NCBI GenBank assembly: GCA_042568205.1
Contig: JBHPJE010000009.1
Coordinates: forward strand, 1 to 44,240
Direction of reading: 5' to 3'
Origin: JAUVDZ01 sp042568205
GTDB lineage: Bacteria > Patescibacteriota > Gracilibacteria > UBA1369 > PNNO01
DNA length: 44,240 nucleotides
In this document: positions 29,720-39,300 of the stretch, in pieces
Numbering within the stretch: position 1 is the stretch's first letter
Layout: the number at the start of each line of letters is the position of its first letter
The notes under the pieces: generated by a model
Seen by the model: the letters and a program-made list of their open reading frames with translations, nothing else
Told to the model about the DNA's origin: nothing
Database searches by the model: none
Position numbers and translations under genes: made by a program

Positions 29720-30369
29720 GCTCCATCATAACCTTCTCCGTGCACTCCCCTTAAAAGGTCGATCGCTTCTTTACGATCATCTGATTTGAAAATATACGAA
29801 CCAGCAATTAAAACATTAGCGCCTGCTTCTTCGCATAATCTAGCGGTTTCGTCGTTAATTCCGCCATCAACAGCAATGTCTAAATCTGGGGCATGTTCTC
29901 GAAGCCATTTAATTTTTGGTACAGACTCTGCAATAAATCCCTGACCTCCAAATCCTGGCTCCACTGACATAACCAATACCCAATCCAATTCATCTAAATA
30001 TTCTTCTAAAACTTCTGCTTGCGTACCAGGTTTAATTGATACTCCAGCTTTCATTCCTTTATCTTTAATCTGCTTAAGTAAGCCATGTAGGTCATCAACT
30101 GCTTCAAAATGAACAGTCAAAATATCAGCACCAGCTTTAGCAAAATCATCAATAAATTTTTCAGGATTTTCAATCATCAAATGGACATCAAGTGGGAGCT
30201 CAGATTTGATATATTTTACAACTGGTGCACCAAAAGTAAGATTCGGAACAAAATGCCCATCCATAACATCAACATGAACATAATCTGAATGCTCTTCTAT
30301 AGTTTTAATATCTTCATTCAAACGACCAAAATCAGCAGAAAGAATTGAAGGTGAAATCTTAATTTTCAT
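29716..30369 (-). CDS. rpe: Ribulose-phosphate 3-epimerase
   Basis: A 217-residue TIM barrel interconverting ribulose-5-phosphate and xylulose-5-phosphate. It starts I-S-P-S-I-L-S-A-D-F and has V-D-V-M-D-G-H-F-V-P-N, V-H-L-M-I-E-N-P, V-E-P-G-F-G-G-Q and the second catalytic Asp in V-D-G-G-I-N. Length is typical. It is 3 bases behind rpiB and continues the operon prs-rpiB-rpe. Confidence 0.96.
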   Translation of the reverse strand: MKIKISPSILSADFGRLNEDIKTIEEHSDYVHVDVMDGHFVPNLTFGAPVVKYIKSELPLDVHLMIENPEKFIDDFAKAGADILTVHFEAVDDLHGLLKQIKDKGMKAGVSIKPGTQAEVLEEYLDELDWVLVMSVEPGFGGQGFIAESVPKIKWLREHAPDLDIAVDGGINDETARLCEEAGANVLIAGSYIFKSDDRKEAIDLLRGVHGEGYDGA

Positions 30370-30372
30370 GTT

Positions 30373-30813
30373 TTAGTTATGATTATCAAACATATCCACA
30401 CGTCGTTTGTGCCTTTCGTCAGCGCTAACTGGCGTATTGATAAATTTATCTACAATCTTGATTGCAAGATCTTCGTCAGTTGTTCTTTCTCCGAGACAAA
30501 GCACATTAGCATGATTATGTTCGCGAGCTAATTCTGCTAATTCTTCAGTGTTGCAAAGTGCAGCTCGTATCTTTTTATGTCGATTTAAAACCATTGCTGA
30601 CCCTTGACCTGTTCCACAAATCATAATTCCCATTGTTTCAGGATATTCCTGAACTTTTTCAGCTACTTCCCGGGCTATATCCGGATAATCAACAGAGTCT
30701 TCACCATTAAATGATCCAAGATCTGTATATTTGTGTTCTTTTTCATCAAGATACTTCTTAACAGCTTGTTTAAGTTTGTATCCAGCGTGGTCTGATCCGA
30801 TATAAAAATCCAT
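30373..30813 (-). CDS. rpiB: Ribose-5-phosphate isomerase B
   Basis: A 146-residue RpiB/LacAB-family enzyme interconverting ribose-5-phosphate and ribulose-5-phosphate. Markers are I-G-S-D-H-A-G-Y-K-L-K, D-Y-P-D-I-A, M-I-C-G-T-G-Q-G-S-A (catalytic Cys), I-R-A-A-L-C and H-N-H-A-N-V-L-C-L-G. It sits between prs and rpe with gaps of 12 and 3 bases, so the three form one transcript feeding PRPP. Confidence 0.95.
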   Translation of the reverse strand: MDFYIGSDHAGYKLKQAVKKYLDEKEHKYTDLGSFNGEDSVDYPDIAREVAEKVQEYPETMGIMICGTGQGSAMVLNRHKKIRAALCNTEELAELAREHNHANVLCLGERTTDEDLAIKIVDKFINTPVSADERHKRRVDMFDNHN

Positions 30814-30825
30814 TTTATAATATTG

Positions 30826-31773
30826 TTAGCTTCTAAATACTGATGTTACTGATTTTGCTTCATGAACATTTTTAATTATCTTTGCCAGTAACGGAGCAAC
30901 AGATAATACTTTTAATCCTTTAAAATGTTTTCGTTTTGCAACTGGGATTGAGTTTGTCACAACAACTTCTTTGAATCCAGCCTTTGCTAAACGCTCTGCA
31001 GCAGGATCCGAGAAAACCGGATGAGTTGCAGCTAAGTAGATATCTTTGCTTGCTCCTCCAGCCCTTAATGCTTTTGCTGCATTAACTACTGATCCTCCAG
31101 TATCAATCATATCATCAAAAATGATACAAGTTCGGCCCTCAACATCACCAACAAGGTGCAATACTTCTGATTTATTAGCGCTTGGTCTTGATTTGTGAAT
31201 GATTGCTAATTCTGCTCCTAAAGTGTCTGCAAACTTTTTAGCATCTTTTGCTCCACCTGCATCAGGTGAAACAACTGTCATATTCTTTAACTTTTTCTTT
31301 TTAAAGTAGTCTGCAAAGAATTTTTTTGTATATAGATTGTCCACAGGAAAGTCGAAAAATCCCTGCTCTTGGTCTGAATGCAGTACCATTGTTATTACAT
31401 GGTCAGCACCTGCAGTTGATATAAGATCAGCTACCAATTTAGCTGAGATTGGTTCACGTGGAGTTGCTACCCTATCCTGCCGTGCATAAGGATAATGCGG
31501 CATAATAACGTGAATCTTATTCGCGAAAGATCTTTTAAAAGAATCGAGCATCACAAAAAGCTCCATAAGATCTTCGTTAACGTTTTCAGTTGCTGTTTGA
31601 ACCAGATAAATGTCTGATCCTCTGACTGTACAAGCTGGCTTTGCATAGATTTCTCCGCATGCAAATCGTGAAATTTGCATATCGCAAAGCTTTACCTTTA
31701 AGTGTTTCGCTATTTCAGCAGCCAGTTCAGGATGCGAAGTCCCTGAAAATAGTTGTAAAGGATGATTTGCCAT
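30826..31773 (-). CDS. prs: Ribose-phosphate pyrophosphokinase (PRPP synthetase)
   Basis: The enzyme makes PRPP from ribose-5-phosphate and ATP for nucleotide synthesis. Motifs are L-F-S-G-T-S-H-P-E-L-A at the start, F-A-C-G-E-I-Y, P-Y-A-R-Q-D-R, the flexible-loop-type K-S-R-P-S-A and the PRPP-binding D-D-M-I-D-T-G-G-S. The start at ATG 31773 (MANHPLQLF, 315 residues) is chosen because the -10 box (31799-31804) overlaps the longer candidate start at 31800. It heads the prs-rpiB-rpe operon. Confidence 0.95.
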   Translation of the reverse strand: MANHPLQLFSGTSHPELAAEIAKHLKVKLCDMQISRFACGEIYAKPACTVRGSDIYLVQTATENVNEDLMELFVMLDSFKRSFANKIHVIMPHYPYARQDRVATPREPISAKLVADLISTAGADHVITMVLHSDQEQGFFDFPVDNLYTKKFFADYFKKKKLKNMTVVSPDAGGAKDAKKFADTLGAELAIIHKSRPSANKSEVLHLVGDVEGRTCIIFDDMIDTGGSVVNAAKALRAGGASKDIYLAATHPVFSDPAAERLAKAGFKEVVVTNSIPVAKRKHFKGLKVLSVAPLLAKIIKNVHEAKSVTSVFRS

Positions 31774-31798
31774 AGTTTGCCTTATTAATTTCATCTTC

Positions 31799-31838
31799 AT
31801 TATAGGGATTGACTTGCATTAGGGTAATTGATTATACT
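31799..31838. promoter_or_regulatory. Divergent promoters prs / 65-aa gene
   Basis: Reverse: TTACCC (31827-31822), a 17-base spacer and TATAAT (31804-31799) for prs. Forward: TTGACT (31809-31814), an 18-base spacer and TATACT (31833-31838) for the small gene. The two promoters overlap, so their use may be mutually exclusive. Confidence 0.65.
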
Positions 31839-31908
31839 AAAAATAGCATTGACAGATGCCTGTAAATATGTCAAAATGAAGATCCCTTTACACTTAACCG
31901 CATTAATA

Positions 31909-32106
31909 ATGCCTAATTTAGAAAACCTTAGTGGAGCTGACTTACAACGGACAATTGCTGAAATGAGCAAAGAATTAGGAGTAGGAAAGCCAATTATAGA
32001 AGAACATCCTGGGCACAATGTCCCAACTGTTCCAGAAGGAACATCAATGACAGGAGAATTCAAAGATTGGCAACGAAGATGCCTGGATGAACGCAACGAA
32101 GCTTAA
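31909..32106 (+). CDS. Small hypothetical protein (65 aa)
   Basis: ATG 31909 (MPNLENLSGADLQ) gives a 65-residue soluble acidic/basic protein with no known domain; an in-frame ATG at 31876 is an alternative. It has its own forward promoter divergent from prs, and it converges on the transketolase gene with a 4-base overlap. Its style resembles the unknown 63-aa protein at 2474. Confidence 0.55.
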   Translation: MPNLENLSGADLQRTIAEMSKELGVGKPIIEEHPGHNVPTVPEGTSMTGEFKDWQRRCLDERNEA

Positions 32107-33056
32107 TGCTTCTCCTTCCACCACTCAACAACTCTAGAATATACGCCTTCAACATCGAGGGCGTATTTTTTATATAATTCCTGAGGTTTCCCTGTTTCTC
32201 CAAATTGTTCCATTCCAATTTTATGAACACGAACAGGAAATTGCTCTGAAGTAACTTCCGCAACTGCGCTACCTAAACCTCCCCAAATAACATGATCCTC
32301 TAAAGTCACCATCATTCTTGTCTTTCTTGCACATTCAATTACCAACTTTTCATCAATCGGCTTAATTGTTGGCATATTCACAACCATAGCTCTTAAACCA
32401 TTATCTTTTTCAAGTCGTTTAGCAACTTCAACAGCAACATGAACCATTGTTCCAGTTGCCATCAAAGAAATATCCTCACCAAAAGTTAAAATATCCCCAT
32501 ATCCAATTTTAAATTGATGATCTCTGCTATAAATTACAGGCAAATCCATCTGGCTTAATCTTATATAAGTCGGACTAAAATCTTTTAAACATTCTTCAAT
32601 TGCATAATAAGTCTCAACTGCATCAGCAGGACAAATTACCTTCATATTAGGAATCACGCGCATAATTGCAATATCCTCGAGACCTTGAAATAAAGGACCT
32701 TTTTCACCCTGAACCAAACCAGCGCCTGTTCCAATCAACTTCACATTAAGATTAGGATAACAAATACTATTACGAATTTGCTCCCAAGGTCGACCAGTTA
32801 TAAAAACGCCCTTACTGCATGCAAAAGGAATTTTACCTCGATGAGCCATTCCTGCAGCAGTTGTAACCATATTTACATCTGCATTTCCAAAATTAAAATG
32901 CCGATCAGGAAAATTCTTCTCAAAGCGATCAGTACCTGAATAAACCAATGAATCCGCATCCAAAACAACTACTTTCTTGTTCTGACCGCCAAATTTAACC
33001 AATGCTTCAGCAAACGCTTTAGCTGTTGAAACTTCTTGTCCTTGTGAATAGTGCAT
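32103..33056 (-). CDS. Transketolase, C-terminal subunit
   Basis: A 317-residue protein covering the pyrimidine-binding and C-terminal domains of transketolase. It has A-F-A-E-A-L-V, V-V-L-D-A-D, R-H-F-N-F-G-N-A-D-V-N-M-V, G-T-G-A-G-L-V-Q-G-E-K-G-P, and the C-terminal V-T-L-E-D-H-V-I-W-G-G-L-G-S-A-V. It transfers two-carbon units with the N-terminal subunit at 43114-43974. The family motif G-I-A-E-Q-N-M, whose Glu activates ThDP, reads G-N-A-D-V-N-M here, so Asp replaces the catalytic Glu. The partner lies 10 kb away, unusually far for split transketolases. Confidence 0.9.
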   Translation of the reverse strand: MHYSQGQEVSTAKAFAEALVKFGGQNKKVVVLDADSLVYSGTDRFEKNFPDRHFNFGNADVNMVTTAAGMAHRGKIPFACSKGVFITGRPWEQIRNSICYPNLNVKLIGTGAGLVQGEKGPLFQGLEDIAIMRVIPNMKVICPADAVETYYAIEECLKDFSPTYIRLSQMDLPVIYSRDHQFKIGYGDILTFGEDISLMATGTMVHVAVEVAKRLEKDNGLRAMVVNMPTIKPIDEKLVIECARKTRMMVTLEDHVIWGGLGSAVAEVTSEQFPVRVHKIGMEQFGETGKPQELYKKYALDVEGVYSRVVEWWKEKH

Positions 33057-33092
33057 ATCACTTAATTATCACTTTTCACCATTAATATCAAG

Positions 33093-33377
33093 CTAGCTTG
33101 CTTTAATTTTCTTTACTTTTGTATTGCAAATCCATCTTATGTATAACAATGTGCCTGCTAATAAAACTACTGCAGCTGCTATAAATAAATATGATGTTTC
33201 ACTTCCTGTGGCTATTGAATTTAGCCTCATCACTTCAGCACTTCCTGATCCTTCAGGTAAATTTGCAAACTGTGTTAATCCGCTAATCCCTAAGGCCATA
33301 GAAATTGCAAATGCGAATATTGCTGCAAATCCATGTTTCAAAATGTAACTAATTTTATGCGACGTCTTTTTCATCAT
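33093..33377 (-). CDS. Small two-span membrane protein next to the giant surface protein
   Basis: About 94 residues with two hydrophobic segments (15-35 and 61-80) separated by an outside loop, and a Lys-rich end (N-T-K-V-K-K-I-K-A-S). Its start overlaps the end of the giant gene by 23 bases, so it is translationally coupled to it and may help anchor or export the surface protein (inference). ATG 33374 is an alternative start. Confidence 0.65.
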   Translation of the reverse strand: MMKKTSHKISYILKHGFAAIFAFAISMALGISGLTQFANLPEGSGSAEVMRLNSIATGSETSYLFIAAAVVLLAGTLLYIRWICNTKVKKIKAS

Positions 33378-36300
33378 TATTTTGGTTAGGACTATTTGTA
33401 CTCTCTGCCACTTCAGGCTTTTTTCTTGATCTTAAATAGATAATAAGACCAATAACAATAACAGCAATTACTCCAAGAACTATATATAAAATATAAGAAG
33501 TATCTTCTTGCTTAGGCTCAAAACTAACAACCTGCTTTTCTGTTTCCTTTATATCAAAATCCACTCCAATTACTTTACTCATTGCCTGATCTGATTCACG
33601 AATTGAATAAGCACTTACAGTGTGCGCACCATAAGGTAGTTCAATCGGAGCTGTGATATGGAAATCCCCAGCAGAAATATCAGCAACTATTGATGAAACA
33701 CCAATTGCACTTTGCCATGTAGCAATCACCTGATTTTTATATCCGGTTTTTCCACTTAATGTTGGCATCTTACTTCCAACTTCAACTTTCAATTCTTTTA
33801 ATAAAATATCTTCAGTAATTAACTTGTCAGCTAATCGCTCTGGTGTAGGGCTTTCAACATTTAAGGTTGAATCAATATTAACCAGTACCAATGGTGAATT
33901 ATGCACCTTACTATTCTTTGGATCCATTGCTTTTATAAATAAGTAGAATTCTCCATCTCTTAAATCAAATTCAGGAAATAAAACAAATGCATTATTTTCA
34001 TCTGAAGTTGTTTTCCCTACTTGAAGCTCATGCCCAAATTCATTTCTTAAAATTAACAGAACATCCATTTCAGCTTTTGGAACAATACCCTGAATTAATG
34101 GCCTTGGATCAGTTAAAATCATACCATTCTGAATATTAGTGATCATTGCTCCTAAATCCCTCAAATCAGTGAATGTAAGCGGATCAGTCCTATAAAGAAG
34201 CACTTCATTTCCATCAGTTAAAGTGTCGTCATCAGTATCTGGATTTAATGGACCGGTTCCATATTTAAATTCTAATAAATCAGCCAGTCCATCAAGATCA
34301 GAATCCTGACTTCCGTTTTCTAAATCAATTCCAAATAGAGTTGCCCAAGCTTCAAGATCAGGCGTACTTAACGGATCTAAAGGATCAGTTCCATTACGTA
34401 ATTCAACTGAATCAATTGAACCATCGCCATCTGTATCTGGATTTGTTGGACTTGTACCATGGATATTCACCTCATCACCATCGCTTAATCCATCAAAATC
34501 AGTGTCTGTTAATAAAGGACTTGTTTTGTAAATATAAATTTCATCATCATCTGAAAGTTCGTCTGTGTCTGTATCCTCTAATTGAGGATCTGTGAAGAAA
34601 ATCTTTTCTTCATCAATATTTGAAATTGAATCTTTGTCTGAATCTATGTTTTGCAACTCATCAAGATCTCGATCATCGTAATATTTTTTATATTTCGAGA
34701 TGATTTCGTTTAACCAATCAACATTACAATCAGCATTTGGTTGAAATTCGTAGGAAGGATCACATGGAACCAAACCGCCTTCACAAGCGAAATTATAATA
34801 TCTAACATGCCACCATTCATTAATATCCGCTGCTTTCACATCAACCAAATCTAAATTTTCTTCTCCACCAAATTCAGCAGCATATTCTTCAAAGTATTTC
34901 CATTCAAATCCAATTACAAAGTTTAATAATTTAATGATTTCAATTTTGCTCATTGTTTCATAAGGTCTAAAAGGGCTTCCCTCTTCTTCGTAATAACCCT
35001 GTACCATTCTATGTCTTGTTCCAAATTCAACTGCATCAACCAGTTTCTGAGTTAATATCTCAGCTGCTAAATGAACAGGAGGAAGTGGGTTTGCATCACC
35101 AATTAACTCTCCAAACGCTAAAATAGGATTATCATCGCCAACCAGATCTCCTTCAAATGCTGGAAGTGGGTTTGCATCGCCGACCAAATCTTCCCGAGGA
35201 GGTAATGGGTTTGCATCGCCGACCAAATCTTCTGGGAATACATCTGAGAAATATGATTCTTCAGATGCATCATAATTTGAATGAATTAGGAATGGGAGCA
35301 TACAATGTTCCCAATTTTCAAGACATTTTGCATCTTTTTTCACAAAAACTTCATTTAAATTAAATTCATTAATAATTCTTTCAGTAACTCCAGCACGAGA
35401 ACACGAGAATGAAGCTTCACCCGCTTCTTCTATAGGCTCAGCAAAGTGTTCTTCTGAAGGCCCTTCTTCTTCTTCAGCTAAAGGTCTAGGTTTTCTTGGG
35501 ACCTTTGCAGTTGCAATTGTTGTTGTTCCTTCCTCTGTTGCTGCTTCATGTGATTCAGGTTGTTCTTCTGATGTAGATTCTTCAGTTGTTTCTTCCTCTT
35601 CTTGTGCTGCTGTCTCTTCAGCTACCTCTTCTTCAGGTTCTTCCTCTTGAGGGAATAACAAAGGATTTATTCCTCCACCTGGACCATTGTTGTCAGCTGG
35701 TGTTCCTCCTGCAGGAGGTGGAACAAATGGTGCTGCAGATGCAGTAAATCTCCATTGATTGTTGTAATCTGCATGAGACCAAAGTCCCGGAGCATTAACA
35801 AATTTTGATCTAATAAAATAGGTAACACCATCAACTAATGAATCACCACTTCCATCCTCGTTATAAATAATATCTTCGGTTTGCGAACCATCAACAACAT
35901 CACCGCCGCCAGCAGTTGTTAAATCTGTTTTTAAATAATCCCAAACAGGAGAAGTAAAATCAGCATCATCATCAACTTCAATTTCAATTTGTGTAATTAC
36001 AGCTGCTGGATTCACAGAATTTGTATGAACAAAACTAAATACAGGAGTTAAATCCTGAACAAATAAATCTTCATTACTCACACCATCTGCAACTTGATAA
36101 CCAGGTTCTTGAAATAAATCAGCACCTTGTGCACCAGTTGCTCGAGTATTAACAAATAAAGCCTTTGGTTTATCAGGCCATCTATAATCATCACAATCTA
36201 AAGTCGGGAAAGCAATTGCTCCGTCTGTTTGATAACAAACTGTTGGAGCTGTAGGATCAACAAAGAAATCAACAATTCCTTGTCCTAAAACTTCAATTTT

Positions 36301-39300
36301 ATCAAATATATTATCTCCAGTATTTGGTATATGAGTCTTTTCAGTATCTGGAACTCTATCTAATTGATGAACTATTAATGTTCCATTTGGATTATGCTCA
36401 TCACCACCAAAGAAGATTGTACCTGCAGCAGCATATTCAGCTGGAGCAGAAGCGCTATTTTCACCAGACCCTGCTTCAATATTCCCTTCAAAATCATAAC
36501 TAACTGCATCTGTATATTCAAATAATGGTGAACTTATCGAAATTCTTCCACCACCACCAGGTAATACAGCAAGATCACCAATTGAACCTCCTCCGCTAGC
36601 ACTAATTATTCCAGTTCCTGTAAAGAAAGCGCCTGGATCCGTAGGTTCATGCACAATAATTACAGTTCCACCTGCACCACCATGTTGTCCAGGATCAGAA
36701 GCATCTGTACCATCTGCACTTATTTCACCATCCATCGTTATATTCCCAGTTGAATGAATTCTAACTCCTCCACCACCATTTCCTTGTGGAACTGAACCAA
36801 CATTAATTCCAGATTCTCCATATAGCGGTGTAAATGTTTCATCCATTTTCACCTGCCCATAAACAGTATCATCAAGCCTTCCTTTTGATGTACCACCATA
36901 AGAACCTCCACCATCTACATGACCTCCTCTTGAACTCACTCCGTCAGAAACTATTTCTCCAAATTCAGTAACAACTAAATTTTCAACATTAAGTAAAAAG
37001 TTTGTTTCATCATAAGAAGGATCATCACCTGAGCTAATACGCCCTGTATCATTTACTGTTAAATTTCCTGCATTCCAAATACCATCCAACTCAATAAATC
37101 CATCTACAATTGTTTCTGAACCTTCAACAGTAACAACACCATCAAGGCCAACATCAATATCACCATTTGACTGAACATGGATCAAATCCACACAATCCAT
37201 TCTATTATTTAAATCTGCATTTCCATTCAAAATACACTGAGCTTCAATATCAAATCCTTCATCTGGATCATTACTATTATCAATTAATCCATATGGATCT
37301 GGCGAATTAACAACAAAATCACCTTGTTCATCATAATCAAATAAACCATCTGGACCGATTTCAATTGTACCATTTGCAGTTCCACCAACATAAAATGCCG
37401 ATTCTACTGCAGGATCTAAATCATAATCAAGTACCTGTAAAATCCCATTTAATATCAATTTTGATTCACCAGTCCCGCTTGTAAATCCAAGTCCTCCACT
37501 TACAAAATTACCGCCTCCTGTATCATAAGGAGTCTTTAAATGTACTTCTACACCAGATCCTATTGTAATTATGTTTGTATCATTTGTGTTATCAGCATAC
37601 ATAACACCAAATTCATACACATCACTTATATCATTTAAATTAATAGTAGCACCACCAGATATATTTCCTCCTCTTGCATGTATACCTTCAACAGCATCAA
37701 TTTGACCATCAGCATTAATTACACCATAACCTTCTGCCCCAACTATATCTGCACTAATCTGTCCCCCTAATTCAACCTGCAAAGTTCCACCTGTATCTGA
37801 CGAACTATTCCCAACAGAAAAACCAGCAACTGAAACCGTGGATCCTCCCTGAGCTGTAAACAGCGGACCACCAACAGCACTATTACCCTTTAATTGAATG
37901 GCTTGAATATTGCTAATATCACCTGAATGATCAAATTCTGTATTTACACCATCTAATTCAATTTCACCACCGGGATCAAATTCAGTACCTGGATCTCCTG
38001 TAATTGTTGAATTAACTTCTGAAGTAATAATAACATTATCTTGTACTCTTAACTGTCCATTTCCAACTCCAAGATCAATTGTTCCGTCTGTTTTATTATC
38101 AAGAGTTGAATTTTCTACAAGCCATAATTCTAAAGGACAATCTAAAGCAACACCGGCTGTATCAATTTTTGCAATCGTTCCATTATTAATTATTGAGCCG
38201 CTTGAAGTACCACTCTGCCCAACTTCAATTGAATCAGAACTAAATGTTGCTCCAGATGCTATATCAATTAAGGCATTGCCAGCGCCTACTGTACTTCTTA
38301 AATAAGATTGCCCGGTACTTGCTACTGCAGGTGCACAACCAGCTTCATATTGAACAAATCTACCACCATCTAAATCTAATAAACTATAATCCATTAAATA
38401 TAAAGCATCTCCACCAGCATCTACTACACCGGAATTCTGAAAAACTCCGCTTTCTGATGCTGTTCCACCAATCCACATTCTGGCATCGTAATTAAAACTA
38501 TTCACACCTAAATCAGTATTTGCATTAACAATTGAACCTTCATAAATATTAATAGAATCTTGCTCAGTTCCACCACTCGAATAAGTAACATTGGTCACGC
38601 CATTATTGATGTAATCACCACCATCGCTTACACCTAATTGACCTACATATAATCTATAAGAATTAAATGTCCCATCATTTGTAAATGTTGTCCCATCATC
38701 ATTGATATGAGTATCTCCAGTAACTGATAATGTGCTTCCATTATTAAATGAAGCTCCTTGATCAACTGTAAAATCAGCATTAATAGTTACACTCGCGTTA
38801 TTTGTTACTGATCCACCATTTGAAACCGTTACATCACCAAAATCAGTTGTAGCACCGTTGTCTAAAACCAAGCTTCCACCTGTTATTCCAGCATCTCCAA
38901 TATATACATTATCAAAGTCATTTACTGAACCATTTGCAGCTGTATAAACTCCACCATTATTTGGATTTTCACCTAAATAAAGGCTCGGACCAGTAACTGA
39001 TCCTGAATTATCAAAAGTTGTATTAGTTGCAAGTAGCTTAAGCGGAACTGCAAGGTTCATTGTTCCGGCATTATCCACATCTGAATAATCATTCAAAATA
39101 AATTGGATATTAGTTACTGCAAAATCATCATCATTATTAATTAATTGCGCTAATTTGCCTGATGATCCTTCCATAATAATTTCATCATTAACCTGGAAAT
39201 TAGTTGCACCAGCTTCATTTGTAACAACACCGCTATCATTAATTGTTAAAGTCCCACCAACAGTCATGTCACTATTATTTGTCACTGATCCGCCATCTAA

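Noticed and set aside
35090..35240. CRISPR-like short repeats
   Set aside because: They are in-frame D-L-V-G-D-A-N-P-L-P codons within the giant surface gene, with no spacers.
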